Positions 23,001 through 38,000 are shown, counted from the stretch's first letter. The stretch is 64,000 bases of DNA from Capra hircus (GCF_001704415.2 NC_030816.1:82400713-82464712); one strand, 5' to 3'. The notes: generated from the sequence alone by a model not told the origin. Translations and numbers: made by a program.

Positions 23001-26000
23001 CGTCCTGCTTCCAACAACCTCTGGTTAACATCTGTCCTAATCTCTGAAACTGTTGAAATCATAAACGTTGTAGTCGTGAGGGGACTCTGCAGGTACCTCC
23101 ACCAGAAGAGATAGTACCTGACAAAGGCCCGTAGGGAAAGAATTACTCTTCCCACCAGGATTAACCGAGCCAGAAGCAGATGCGCTGGAGTGTGAGGGAA
23201 AGCGGACTTTAGAGTCAGGAAACCTGGGTTCTGGTCCGGCCGCGGTAACCTGGCCGTGGCAGGTACCACCACCTGGCTGTTTGCAGGGTGGATGTGACAA
23301 CTCCAGTTGGCTCAACAGGACAGGTGCCCTTCTGTGCAGTACTGGGCTCTGTTGAGGGTGTCCCCAGACACACTGTTCTGTAGGCAAAGGGGTGAGGGTA
23401 ACCTCACCCTCCTGCTGGGACTTGCACGCACTCTCAAGATGCTAAATTCTGCCTCTATTCACCAGGTCATCACATGACCTCCTGAGCATCCAAAAGCACC
23501 CCCCTCATCCCCCCAGGGAATGAAGATGATATTACCTGTTCCTCCCAGAGCAACACAGTGTTCCTGCAAAGATCCCCCGAGATAACTTAGGTGGCAGTTT
23601 AAAGTCTCTGTTATCTAAACATAAATCTGGATTGCTCATACGTATTCCTCTGTGCCAGGCTCTTGCTAAAAGCTTTCCCTTTTACCCTCATGCCACCCTG
23701 AGGTGGGTATTCACATGACCCTGTTTACATTTATGGAAGCTTAAGGAGATTGTCACAGACCCCTGGCAACAGAACCAGAAATGGTGGGGATAGAGTCCGT
23801 CTTGGTTTGGAGGCTGAATGCTGATTCTCCACTTTAACGTCACTTGGGGGTCTTGCTGAAATGCAGATTCGGAGTCACTAGATCTGGCCGTGGGCCTGAG
23901 ATGCAGGATCTCAGGTGTGTTTCTGAGGACTGGCAGGTGGTCTGCCGCCTCATTGTAAGGGCAAGCCGTGGAGAGTGCGTGACATGTATTTGGAAGGTCT
24001 TTGAGACTCCGAAGTGCAAACAAGCGTGTGTTCCTTTCGGCTCTCCAGCACCCAAACTTTCGTTCCTGAATCGAGGTGGAAGAGACGGTCAGCATGCGTT
24101 TAGGTGACACTGTGTTCTGGGCAGATGGAGCGTATGTTATTTATCAGGTTGGTCAAAAAGTTCATTTGGATTTGTTCAAATGGAACAAATTTGTCCAGGT
24201 CTTATGGACAAATCCAAATGAAGTTTTTGACCAACCCAATACTTGATAACATTTCATTCTTACAAAATTCCTGGGAAAGATATTGCTGCTCCCATGATGA
24301 AGATCTAGAACCTGAATTTAGTGCAAGGTTAACCACCTTGTCTCATAGCCATGGCTCATGAAAGGTGGAACCGGGAATACACCCCAAGTTCGTCCGCCTC
24401 TTACACACTCTTAACCTCTTCAACGTATGCTCCACCTAAGGAGGACAAATGAACTTTTTAAATCCTTAAACAACCCCTGTGACGCCTGGGCTGTTACTGT
24501 CCCATTAAAGATGAGGACTCGGACACCAAGGGATGGCCCAGGGGGGTAACGTGATCGGAGTGGCAGGGCCAATTGGAGGCTACCCCCGAGAGCATTCCTA
24601 TGATTCCTGCCAGGAGACACCAGCAAGATTTGCAGACCTGCGCGGTTCCCGCTTCTGATGTCACGTACCAGGTGCTGGGGTGTGGCAGGTATCTGTAGGC
24701 TTTGCCAGGTCTATCTGTAGACCTTCTGAAGTGATGCAATGTGACATCACCCTCCCCGGCTGCTCGTGCTGTTGGGGGGAACTGCCGGCTGACTGCAAGG
24801 TAGTCTGAAGGGCTGGCGGTGCCCACGGGTAGAAGCCAGCAGAATGGGGTGGAGGGGTGTGTCCAGAGAGCCCCCACCAGGTAGACCCTTTGTCCCCAGT
24901 GTGTCCATTTCACTCCCACAATCTTGGCAGGACACGCTTAGGACTTTCTGTAGGCATTCTCTCTCCCCACATTGCTCGAGGTTGTGGCTGTTTTAAAGAG
25001 AAATTTAGCCAGAATGTTTATAAAGTGCTTAGTAATTATGGCATGATCTATAAATGCTAAATAATTACGGGGTCAGCATATAAAGAACACATCTTTAAAT
25101 AGAATGTTTGTCAAGCTGCAATTACACACGCCTTAGCTGGTGAGCTCACGACAGTTCCACTCACACTTCCATTGGAACATGTAGGAGCCTCTCGCCAGCA
25201 GTAAGGAGGCAATGCGGTGGGTGCCCTTTGTAAGTGTGGGACGCCAGCGGCCCTCTGCCGCGGGTGACGCTGAGACACAGAACTAGAAAATCGGTGTCTT
25301 AAAAGGATGTCGGGAGGAGAAATCAGGTCAGGATTGCTTCCAAGTTATGTCTCTATCCTTTAAGTTTGAGCTTAATTCTCTGGGAAGTATCTGGGCCAAG
25401 GTTCATCAAGAAGTGAATTTCTGCTGCCGAACTGCCTTCCTCTGGGGTTGACTCAGTCTGCATGAACCCTGGGAGCAGTGTAGCTGTTTTCTAGCACTCC
25501 TGCAAACACTAAACTTTATACTTGCCATTTTAATAATTGCTAATTTCGTGTGTTAGTGGCTCAATTGTGTCCGACTCTGCACCTCCATGGACTGTAGCCT
25601 GCCAGGCTCCTCTGTCCATGGGATTTTCCAGGCAAGAATTCTGGGGTGGGTTGCCATTTCCTCTGCCAAGGGATCTTCCGGACCCAGGGATTGAACCTGC
25701 ATTTCCTGTTTCTCTGCCTTGCAGGCAGATTCTTTACCCACTGAACCATATGGGAAGCTGATAGACAGTTTTTTTAAATCTGCGTTTCTTTAGTTTCAGG
25801 TGAGCCTTCTCTTCTAGTCTCCTTTTTGAACACCTTCATTTCTGAAATCCTCCCCTTGGGTGTCCGGTTCCTCCAGCCCTCTGTCTCCTGCCCTGTGCCC
25901 ACCCTTTGGTGCCCCTGAGCCGCCTGTTCTCTGGAGGGCCTCACACATCACTGGGCGTGTGTGATCTCATGGCCAGGGTTCTGCCTGGCCTCTTCGGTCC

Positions 26001-29000
26001 CTGCAGTTTGGGCTCGAGCAAGTCCAGGAACGTGCTTCACACCTGAGCATCGTGATAGCCCCTCATTCTGGGATACCCTAACTCTGGGTCTCTCCCCAGC
26101 CAGCCTTCAGTACCCACTCAGGTCACACTCCCACTGAAGACCACCCCAGGGTCCCCTCCTACACTCGCCCTCCCTCTCATCCCATTCACTTGGCTCCTGC
26201 CTCCATTTTAATGGTTTGTATCTCTGATGAGCTAGTGAGCCCTGGGGTCTTCCCAGGTGGCTTAGCAGTAAAGAAATCACCTGCCAGTGCAAGAGATTCA
26301 GGAGACTCGGGTTCGATCCCTGGCTCGGAAAGATCCCTTGGAGCAAGGAATGGCAACCCACTCCAGTCTTCTTGCCCAGGAAATGCCATGGACAGAGGAG
26401 CCAGGCAGGCTATACAGTCCATGGGGTCACAGAGTTGGACATGACTGACCACACACGCACACAGTAAGTCCTTGGAGAACAGACAAAGCATCTTCTCAGC
26501 CTTTCCCTCCTCTTGCCCCCAGGACTTAGAGTGGCACATTGAACACAGTGTTGCTTTAAGAAATGTCTGATGGAATTGAGTTGAGTTCTGGGAAGTGAGA
26601 GCAAGAATGAATGTTATAGAGGCAGTCACGTCTCTCGTCTCTTCTATACTAGTCTTAGCTTTTCATTCCTGAACATTACGACCGTAGGGCAGCTGTTTAT
26701 ATTTCCGAGTTGAACTTCCAACCCAGGGTCACAGTCTAAAGTCTCAATTTGGAAACTTTGTCTTTTCAACCAGGAAGAGGTTTCCCCTCCTTGTTCTGTA
26801 CCATCACTGTCCGATACAGTGGTCCCCAGGCTTTTTGGCCCCAGGGACGGACTTCACGGAAGACAGTTTTTCTGCGGACCAGGGTGGGGATTGAGGGTCG
26901 GGAATGGTTTCAGGATGATTCAGGCACATTACATTTACTGTCTCTTTATTATTATCACATCAGCTCCACCTCAGATCATCAGGCATTAGCTCCTGGAGGT
27001 TGGGGACCCCTGCAGACAGAACTTTCTAGCCACTGCCACATGTGGTTCCTGAGCGCTGGAAATGTGTCTAGTGCAAACAAGAAGCTGAACTGATTTGTTT
27101 CTAATTGATTGGAATTTAATTGATTGGTGACTAGTGGCTACCATATTTGAAAGCCAAGCTTTAAACATTATAGAAGTCCCAACTATGAAATATTTTTGTT
27201 TAATTTAGAGACATATTTTGATTTTTTCCCCCTTTTTAATGAGCATATCAGAGATGAAATTCTGCCTCACAGGCTGAATACTATATTTCATGTGGTTAAA
27301 TGTCTGTGTCATTGTGAAGGTCAAATATGAACTTCAGTTTCTTTAAGATTTGTCCTAATCCTTAAGTACTTTCCTGGTGGCTCAGATGGTAAAGAATCTG
27401 CCTGCAATGTGGGAGACCTGGGTTTGATCCCTGGGTGAGGAAGATCCCCTGGAGAAGGGAACAGCAACCCACTCCAGTATTCTTGCCTAGAGAACTCCAT
27501 GGACGGAGGAGCCTGGTGGGCTACAGTCCATGGGCTTGCAAAGAGTCAGACACGACTGAGCGACTTTCACTCACTCACTCAAGTCCTTAAGTAACCCATC
27601 CGTCACTGTTCGTGAATGTCTCAAAGCTCAATGATGTCTGCTTTGGGACCCCGTGTGTGTGTGTGTGTGTGTGCGTGTGTGTGTGTGTGTGTATTTGTTT
27701 ATCCACATGGAAGCGTGCCCTTTTATTCAGCACCCGGAAGTTTACATATTAGCGACATACACTGTGCTCATTGAAGTCATCACATTTGAACAAAACCAAA
27801 CTGAGATGACGACTATCCTGTTAATTTTGTGTTTGTTTTTTCAGGTCGGCACACCAGATATTCTGAAACCTCTCAGTCCAGAGAGTCCCAGACGCCCTAC
27901 GAGCCCTGTTTTGAAGCAAGAAGACATCTCATCCAGTCCAGTGCTCAACACTTTGTTCTCAGGAGGCTTGAGACAGGTGAGTCTCATCTAATAATCCTTG
28001 ACCTGTGCTGTGTGGTTATCGTGATGTCAAATTGGATTGGTCGGCAAGGGTACGAGTGATGTGCTGTCTTGTGGGATGAACTGGAGCACAGTGAAGTGCT
28101 GAGGTGACATTTTACTTAGATTGACAGCTGGGAAAAAAAAAAAAAACACCTTGCTAATCTTTGCTGATTTTCTCTTTTACATTTTAGTGTGAGCATATTC
28201 ATACAGGCAGAGAGTAATTCATAATAAGTCATGGTATCTTAGGATGAGACGTGTTTAGTTTTGATGAAGTCTGATTCATCAGGTTTTTCTTGCATGGTTC
28301 CTTCTCTGTCTGTTTTAATTAGTTGTTTTTTATTTTTGGTTGCGTGGGGTCTTGGTTGCTTCTTTGCTGGTTGCAGAGAGTGAGGGCTACTCTCCATTGC
28401 AATGCAGGGGCTTCTCCTTGTGGTGGCCTCGAAGTATGGGCTTGTTGTGGCCTTGGAGTGTGGACTTGTGGTGGCCTTGGAGTGTGGGATTGTTGTGGAG
28501 CGTGGACTCCAGGGCACGCGGGCTTCCGGAGTTGTGGTGCAGGGGCTTAGATGTGTGCCCCTGTGGGATCTTCCCAGACCAGGGATCGAACCCGTGTTCC
28601 CCACACTGGCAGGCAGATTCTTATGTCTCTACCACCGGGGGAGTCCTCTCTGTCTTATCTGCCCACAAGTCATGAAGATATTGTCATGTTTTGTTCTGGA
28701 AGCTTTTATAAGCATTTAGCTTTTATGTGTGGTCCCTGCTCCAGCTCACTAATTTTTGTGAATGGTGAAAGGTGCAGGTTGACGTTCTTTTCTTCCAACA
28801 TACGAATACAGTTTATTCCAGTGCCCTTTGTTAGAGAAAGGACTCTGATTTTTCCATTGACTTTGGTGTCTTTGTTGAAAGGCAAAGGACCATGTCAGTG
28901 CGGACCTTCTCCTAGGTTCTCTGTTCTGCTCCACTGACCTGTTTGTCTTTGTGCCAAGGCCAGACTGACGTGATTACTGTAGCTTTGTAGGAAGTTGGGT

Positions 29001-32000
29001 GGTTTAAGTCCTCCAACTTTGCTCTTTTTTGAGATTGTCTTGTAATGTTTTAAACGTAGAGTCTTTTCATAGGCAGGCCTTTTTATTTGTTCACTTGTTA
29101 TTCAAAAAACATTGCATGAATGTTGGCTCTGTGTCTAAACCCGTGATATGTATTAGAAATGTAAGAAGGAGCCTTGGGTGAGGGGTGCTGAGGCTTCAAG
29201 ATAAAGAATTCAGTTAATGTATTCAGTGATCTCAGACGATCATTCAAGAGGGAGGGGACACACCTGTGCCTGAGGCTGATTCATGTTGATATATATGACA
29301 GAAACCAACAAAATACTGTAAAGCAATTGTCGTCCAATAAAAAATCAGTTCAGTTTAGTCCCTCAGTTGTGTCTGACTCTTTGCAACCCCATGGACTGCT
29401 TTTTGTGACCCCGTGGCCTGCAGCATGCCAGGCTTCCCTGTCCATTACCAACTCCCAGAGCTTGCTCAAACTCGTGTCCATCGAGTCGGTGATGCCATCC
29501 AACCATCTCATCTTCTGTCATCCCCTTCTCCTCCTGCCTTCAATCTTTCCCAGCATCAGGGTCTTTTCCGAGGAGTCAGTTCTTTGCATCAGGTGGCCAA
29601 AGTATTGAAGCTTCAGCTTTAGTATCAGTCCTTCCAATAAAAAATAAATTAATTAAAAAAATAATAATCACAAAAACTCCCTCAGCTTCAGAGTCCTTAT
29701 CAAGGAGATGGTATCAGAATTGTTGTTCTTATTTCACTGGATTGCTTTGGTAATCAAATGGATGCTTACCTTCCATGGTGTAATACAGTGGTTAAGAACT
29801 CAGCTTCTAGAAATCAACATCTTGGCTCACCTTCCAGATCCTTTAGTGGCAAGGAGCATGTTCCAGGGCTAGTATTCTAACCACTGTGGTACTGTAGCCT
29901 TGGGATGGTTGTATTTTTATGAAAAATAGTGTCCACGTCAGAAAATGATAAACTTCCCCCATCTCCATGAATGTCCAGCAGAATATTCAGAAGTCACAGC
30001 AGAAGCAGGCTAGACCTTGAAGAATTGCCAACGTCCTTGATTCAATCCGCAAAATGCTGGCAGTTCCCAACCCACCCTTTGGCTCCAACCACTGGCTCCT
30101 GTGGGTGGTCCTGCCTCCATCAAAACCACTGCTCTACACTCTCACTACTCAAAGTGTGGGGCACCGGGGTTACCTGGGAGCTTCTCAAAGATCAGAATCT
30201 CTAGCCTTCCCTCAGACCTACTGGAGTCTGAATCTGTAATTTAGAAAGAGCCCCAGCAGATTCAGGTTTCCCGCATGGCTCAGTGGTGAAAAATCCACCT
30301 GCAGTGCATCCATCCCTGGGTCGTGAAGATGCCCTGGGGGAGGAATTGGTGACCTGCTCCAGTATCCTTGCCTGGAGAAGTCCCATGGACAGAGGAGCCT
30401 GGTGGGCTGCAGTCCATGGGGTCAAAAAGAGTCAGACATGACTAACAGCACGTGCCAGGAGATTCATGCTCACATAAACAGGCAAATTGAGTCCGGTCAA
30501 TTTCAAATCCAAGTGAAATGTACATCGTTTGTTAAGGATTCTTTAGCAGTCTAGGGATGTGCCCTTCAGTTCTTGCAGCCCCTGTTGGGGGACCCTCCCG
30601 ACTCCCTCCTGCCCTGGGTCACACAGCAGCGGTCCTAGAGGAGCCAGACGGAATGGCCCTCCTCCTCTTGGATGCCCTGAGCTCCTGAGCGTTGGGGGTG
30701 GTCCTGCCAGGGCCTCTCAGGTTGCTGTGTTGGGGGATGGGTGTTGTTTATACTGGAGAAAGGTGAAAACACTGAATGAACACTTCCCTGAGGGGGAGCT
30801 TAAGCAAGGGCAGCTCCAGAACATTCTCTCCTGGGGCTGAACCCCGTGGTGGGTACGGACAGGGGAGGCAGAGGAGCGGCCTCTGGGAGCTTTTCCAAGA
30901 CCCATGGAGAGTTTGCCTCCACCCCAGCTAACGTACGGACTCCAGCCAGCTTGAGTTTTTTTATTATTATTAACTAGTATTTATTGATGACTGCATCAGG
31001 CCCCAGTTGCGGCGTGCGGGATCTTCTGGTGCAGCATGGGCCCTTGTAGCTGTGGCATGCGGCTTGTGGGAAACCAACTTCCTAACCAGGGATGGAGCTG
31101 CGTCCCCTACACTGGAAGGCAGACTCCCAGCCTCTGGACCACCAGGGAAGTCCCCCAGCTTGAACCTTGATAAGGCTGATCCAGGACGGGGCCAAACCCT
31201 CCTAAGGGTTTTTCAAACTCATCCAGGGTCCTCTCGACTTGACTCTTAGGCTCCTTCAAGGCCCGGAAACCAACACAGAGGTAGACACACAGACTCGGAT
31301 CTGCCCCACAGCAGTCCGCGGGCCGTCCGTGAGCTGCCCACCGCCCCGCACCTGCCCCCTCGCTCAGTCCTCTCTGGGGCGCTGGTCCTGGAACAGCCGG
31401 ACTCAGCCTGCTTCCCTGTTCCTTGGGCTGTTCCTCTTCCAGGCTCCAGGCTCTCTCACTGCCTTCCCTCCCTCCAGTCTTGGCTCCAAGGTCACTCTCT
31501 TAGGAGCTCTGCCCTCTGCCCTGCTCTGCCTCCCTGGCCCACCTGCCTTCTGTTTATCCACGTGCTTGTCACCTTCTGCCCCTGCGTAACTGGCTTTACT
31601 TCTGGCTTATTGTCTATTGTCATTCCCAGGTGCCCCGGAGCAGTGCGTGACACTTAATGGCACTCAGTAAATATTTGTGAGATGGTTGGATGCATTCTTA
31701 TCAGAGCTATTCTTGAAAGCCTACTGTGCGCTAAATGCAGAGCTGGGAACTCCGCCTCCGGGTCATTCTCACCACAGTCTTGTCCTCGGGATGCTGTTGT
31801 CCCATTTCACAAATGGGAAAACTGAGGCTCTCAGAGGGTATGTCATTTGCTAAGGCTATATGGTCACTGCAGAATTCTGACTGGGAGTCAAAAGTCCAGG
31901 CCTTCTGTCGTATCCCAGAGGAATTGTTGGCCTCTTAAACTGACCCCCAGTTCAGCTTTGCTCACTTGGAGCTGGTCCACACCCCGAAGACCTTTCAGAG

Positions 32001-35000
32001 TGGGTGGGGGGCGGGGAGGGGATGCTGGGGTAACAGGATGTGGTGAGTGAGTTCGCACTGAGACTGTTTCTTGGGAAAGTACCTCCGAATTACGGTGCAA
32101 ATTCAACCTGATGCTCTCTTTGCCCTTTCTTCTAAAGGCTTCTCTGATTTGTGCCCTCAACATTTATCATCACAAGGTTGAATTATTAGACATTCAATCC
32201 TAACCTGTTCCCCTTAGACTGAAACAGTGTGTGTTTGAGGACACTAAACTCCCACAAAGCCAAGAACAGTTTTGTCTCTTGCCCGAAGAAATGTTGCCTC
32301 CCTTTCTGAGAAACAGGAAGTTGGGGCTAGAAAAAGCTTATTAAATCTCTGCTTATTACAAAAGTAAGAACACAAACGGACAATAAATAGAGGAAGCTCT
32401 CAACTTCCTGAGCAGTTAAATCAGTGCAAAATTAGAACAAGTGCAGTTTGGGGACCATTTTAGCAAATTTAAGAAGTGACACAGCTCAGTGTTTGCGAAC
32501 ATGTGGAGAGGCAGGTGTTCTATAAACTGCTGGTTGAACTGGAAGGAAAGCAACCAGCTTCAACATGCATGCTGGCTTTCACCCAGCTATTTTAGTTACA
32601 GGAACTATTCTTTAGAAATCGTCATGAACTTTGTCAGAAAGTATGTATATGTGGATGTTGAGGGGAACATTGTTTATCTTCGTAACTTTAAGTTTGAAAA
32701 GTTGGAATTAGCCAAAATGTCTAAAATAAGGCAGTGGTTAAATAAATTATGGGACATTTGTTCAGAGGAATACCTTGCAACTATTAAAAGTCATGTGGTT
32801 GAAGGATATTGAAAAGAATATCAAAAATAGATATCGATAAACAAAAATATTAAGTTACAAAATGGTGTTACAGTAGCACAGAATTAGAAAAGCAAAATGA
32901 CTATACTATAGACACTGTGAAACAATTGAAAGGATTGTATCAAAAGGTTGAGAAGAGTGGGCTCATGCTTTCTTCTTAAAATTGTCTTGGTCTTTTCTGT
33001 GTTTTCGGCATGTTCTCCATAAACATGTAATGTTTGTGAGACGAAAAATCCCAGTTCTTTCAAAAATAAAAATAAAAACCAGGAAAACTCCTCTAGTCCT
33101 CAGGAAGGAAGTGTTGGTAGTGTGAAGAAACACGCGGTTACATTTTTAGCAATTCCTGGGAGAAGAAATTTATATCCAAGGTCCCCTCTGATTTTCGATT
33201 TTGCCTTCACTTCTGTTTTGGAAAAAATCCATGGGTTTCTGTCAGTGTTTTCGTGCAGCTGACGTTTGCCGTGGAGCTGAGGTTGCTGTGTCTGGAGGAG
33301 TGACCACGTGCCAGGAACGCACAGCTGGGCCCCCTGCACCTGGAGGGGCGGAAGCGTGGCTGCTGGAGCGGTTTGCAGTCACTGAAGTAAAGCTCCAGCT
33401 CCCTCGTTGTTTCTCTTAAATGTCAGTCGGTGACCTGGAGCCTGATCGTGCCATTTGGGGTCACTTCTAAGTGGGAACTGTCTCAGAGTGTTCACCCCAC
33501 CCATCTCACTGTGCTCGCTGGGGTTTTGGAAACTTCCATTTTCCATTAGTATTTCTGAACTTCTCTGGTTGCACTGACTTTTTAAAAGAGAGTATTGTAC
33601 TTAGCTATATACCCGTATTAACTTCTGTGTTGTTGTTCAGTCGCTCAGTCATGTCCAACTCTCTGCAGTCCCGTAAACCGCAGCACGCCAGGCTTCCCTG
33701 TCCTTCACTATTTCCCAGAATTTGCTCAAACTCATGTCCATTGAGTCAGTGATGCCAGTCAATCATCTCATCCTCTGTCGTCCCCTTCTCTTGCCCTCAA
33801 TCTTTCCCAGCATCAGGGTCTCTCCAATGAGTTGGCTCTTTGCATCAGGTGGCCAAAGGATTGGAGTTTCAGCATCAGTCCTTCCAGTGAATATTCAGGG
33901 TTGATTTCCTTTAAGATTGACTGGTTTGATCTCCTTGAAGTGCAAGGGACTCTCAAGGGACTCTCAGCACCACAGTTCGAAAACATCAATTGTTCAGTAC
34001 TCAGCCTTCTTTATGATCCAACTCTCACATCCATACATGACTACTGGAAAAACCATAGCTTTGACTAGATGAACCTTTGTTGGCAAAGTGATGTCTCTGC
34101 TTTTTAATGTGCTGTCTAGGTTGGTCATAGCTTTCCTTCCAAGGAGCAAACATCTTTTAATTAAAATGTTGTTGAATAACTTAAGTATCTGTACAGATGC
34201 TCTTGCATGTAAAAAGAAAAACATAGAAAAACATGAAAATAAATATATTTTTATTATAGCCTGTTCATCCAGTGGACCCTGGGAGTGACAGTGAATGAAC
34301 TAAATCTACACCTAACTGTATAGATGAATTTTTAAAACTTGATATCAAGAAAGTACATTACAGGAGAATATGTACACTGTATGATTTTCGTTATATAAAT
34401 TCCAAGATCAGCCAAAATGAACCGATACTTTGTTTGGAGGGAATATATACATATGTAATAAAACCAGACAGAAAACCAAAGATGATAAACAGGAAAACTT
34501 GAAACACCCTTGACTCAGGAGCAGGAATCGAGGGAGTCAGATAATGAAGGGGCCGTGGAGCATTTCCATAACCCTGGTTTAATCTTTCTTACATTGAGTG
34601 GTGAGCTGCGATTCATGGGGTCGCAAAGAGTCGGACACGACTGAGCAACTGAACTGAACAATTATTTAATTATACCTACCCATTATAGGGACTTTTAATG
34701 TATTTCAGAGTAAAAAGGAAAAGAAAAGAGAAGGAAGGAAAAAAAAAAAAAGGAAATGATCCGCTCAGCTTACAAAGAGTGACCACATCATTTGGTTTCA
34801 AAAGCTGAATAAACTCACTAAGCATAGGCACGGTACTCAGTTTTTTACACAAAATAGCCATTGAGCCTCACACCAATCCTATGAAATAGATCCCCACTCT
34901 ATAGATCAGGAAACCGAGGCTGTGGAGGATGAGAAAAGTGCTCAAGATCACACCGCCTCCAAGTGTCAGGGCCCAGGGGGACGTCTATCTGGTTCCACCA

Positions 35001-38000
35001 CCACTGTCTGACTTCCCTATGGTAATGCTCTTCCTGTGCTCTTGGGGAAATCAAGATTTATCTATTTATTTGTTTTAACATAGCTGTGGTTTCAGTTGAC
35101 TTTCCTTGATTTCTACCTTTGTGAAAATCAAAGGGCATCAGGAGGCCTTGCTTGCAGTGACAGCAGATAACACCTGACCTTCAGAGAAAGTCGCCACACG
35201 CTCCCTGCCCGCTTTAATGAGTTCTCCTTTGCTTTTTGCTGAGACTTTTCTTTTCACAATCAGACAGAGCCCTGGGCTCTAATAAAAGTCAGGCTGGGTT
35301 CTTAAATGCTCTTTTAGGCCAGGACCTCTCAATCAACCCTGTTTACTGCTCAGAGGCTCAACTTGCTCGGAGATCCTGGTCTGTCTACAGGGAAAACAGA
35401 AGCAGAGAAAACCCTCCCAGTGGTGAAGTCCTGAGTTATCGCTGAAAGAATGCAGAAGACCAAAGGACGCGCCCTGCTGGCCTTTCATTATCTGTGGCTG
35501 CACTTTCCCCGCCAAGCAGATACGCTGTTGAGTTACTCAGAGACACTGCCAGTAGTCAACCGCCCAAGGAATGAACCCCGGGCCCACTTCCAGCTGCTAC
35601 TTCTGACTTGCCCTGTAATTTTTGGGTGGGTCTCAACCTTCTTTGACCTCTGCTTATCTTACACAATGAAGGATGAGTGTTTCTAGTGCTTCCTGGCTGC
35701 TTTATAATTCTGGACCCCACGCGGGCTGAGTCAGCGGTGTTGCATATGAACGCCTGCCCCTGAAGAGCCGTGCACACAGTAGGGCAGGCCTGAAGCCCAG
35801 TGGGAGTGTGAAGGATCAGTTCTGCCCTGCCGTGTCACCAGCTCCAGATACGCCCACGGGACCAGCCACGCGGACGCGTCTCTCTGGGAGACTTGCTCTC
35901 CAGCTCTCGCGGCAAGCACGTCACACCTTCTTCAGTGGGCTTCCCTGGGGGCTCAGCTGGTGAAGAATCCACCTGCAACGCGGGAGACCTGGCTTCAATC
36001 CCTGAGTTGGGAAGGTCCCCTGGAGAAGGGAGAGGCTACCCACTTTAGTATTCTGGCCTGGAGAATTCCATAGACTGCATAGTCAGTCCATGGGGTCGCA
36101 AAGAGTCAGACACAACTGACTCACTTTCACTTCACTCAGGACTTCTTCCCACTCTTTCCCCTCATTCTTAACAAGTAATCCTCCCTTCCCACTTCTCAAA
36201 AAAAAAAAAAAAAAAATTAGCCTGGAATTCTCGAATCCTCCTGACACCAACGTTAACCTGCTCAGGTTTGTACCCACTCCTCTTCCTGCCCGGACAGAAG
36301 GTGCCCGTTTCCCAAGCAGAGCTTGGACTCCACCCTCTCCTGCCCCTTCTATTTCTTCCATGGAAGGTAGCATAGCTTCTTTACCTTTACTTTTAAGATT
36401 TCTCTCCTTGTCTTGGGTTTTCAGCAATTTTATTATGATGTGCCTGCATGTAGGGTTTTGTTGTTTCGTTTAATCTTTTGGTCAAGCTGTACGACACATG
36501 GGACTTTGTTCCCAGACCAGGGATTGAACCTGAATCCCTTTCATTGGCAGCATAAAGAATCTTAAGCTCTGGACCACCAGGGAAGTCCCCAGGTAGTTGT
36601 ATTTTTAAATCCTTTCACTCTGGAATCTGCAGCTGAGGGATATAAGTAAAGTCACCCAAGGTCAGGACTCCCGGCCGAGTCCTCTCACTCACATCTACTG
36701 CTTCTTCAGGACAAGGTGCGCAACTATCACACCGCAGTATTTGCAGACAGAACTTCTTATTTTCCCCAAGAATTAAAAAGCGTTTCTTTATCTAGGGACT
36801 ATCTACCAAGAGTCTCTTGGACTACAAGGAGATCCAACCAGTCCATCCTAAAGGAGATCAGTCCTGGGTATTCTTTGGAAGGACTGATGCTAAAGCTGAA
36901 ACTCCAGTACTTTGGCCACCTCATGTGAAGAGTTGACTCATTTGAAAAGACTGATGCTGGGAGGGATTGGGGGCAGGAGGAGAAGGGGAAGACAGAGGAT
37001 GAGATGGCTGGATGGCATCACGGACTCGATGGACGTGAGTCTGAGTGAACTCCAGGAGTTGGTGATGGACAGGGAGGCCTGGCCTGCTGCGATTCATGGG
37101 GTCACAAAGGGTTGGACACAACTGAGCGACTGAACTGAACCGGGTCTTAGCTGCAGCACATGGACTGTCTAACTGGGGTGTGAGGCTAGCAGATTTAGCT
37201 GCCCTGCAACAATGAGGGGGCGGGGGTGGGTAGGGTTTAGTTCCCTGACCAGGAATCGAACCCACGTCCCCTGCATTGTAAGGCGAACCCTTAATCACTG
37301 GACCACCAGGGAAAGTCCTGGAGAGAACTTTTTAAATCAAAATACTTCACGAGCTTTCTTCATTCACCTCATAAATGCTTACTGAGGATTTACGACGAGC
37401 CAGGCACTAAATGGGTGAAGGAGATGAGACGGAGGCAGAAACATGCTGTCCCCAGGTTCCAGTCACCTGGGAAAGAGGGACGTGATCTGCAGGGAGACCT
37501 GCTTTTGCTCCAGGGTGCAGGCCAGCAGTCTTGGTCCATCTGGTGCTGAGCTCACTCAGGGCTGGGTTTCAGCCCCTGGGAGGACTGGTCCACTCCAGGG
37601 GCCTCGGACTCCCAGGAGGAAAGCCCCTGAGTGTCCCAGCTGAGCATCTGGACAGTTACCAAGCCCCGCCTCCTGTGTTGGGAACCTGGATTCCAGTTTC
37701 TTCTTTCTAACAAGGTGGAACTTCTGGAGGCATTCCCAAGCTGCTCAGCCTCTCAGCGTTGCCTTTCACCTCAGCCAGGACCCTGAGGGAAAGGCGGCAT
37801 CAAGCGTCACTCTCACCCCAACACGGCTCCCTTTTTTCCTCAAGTTCTGGACACCTGGGCTGTTCGCTGTGCCCGGCGCCGGAGCCTCTCAGCCTTCCTG
37901 CCCGGGTGCCCACTGACAGACAGGTGCCTTCAAGAGAAACACAGCCAGGACCACAGGCTCACCCCACTGTGCTTCCCTTCAGCCTCAGGGCCCCCGGCCT

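Larger units (their letters stand above)
22691..27844 (+). other. SYTL3 intron with DNA-transposon relics
   Basis: Holds a MIR-like stretch (23640-23800), a MER5A-like stretch (about 23830-23930), a mariner hairpin (24146-24237), Bov-tA SINEs (25555-25757 minus, 26252-26450 plus, 27365-27585 plus), a hAT relic (26817-27012) and a (GT)n tract (27652-27692). 22695-23635, 24250-25540 and 25760-26250 are otherwise unremarkable. Confidence 0.65.

Noticed and set aside
32489..32812. 107-codon open frame
   Set aside because: Sequence has the feel of an old interspersed repeat (AT-rich, ttaaataaattatgggac) and matches no family I know.
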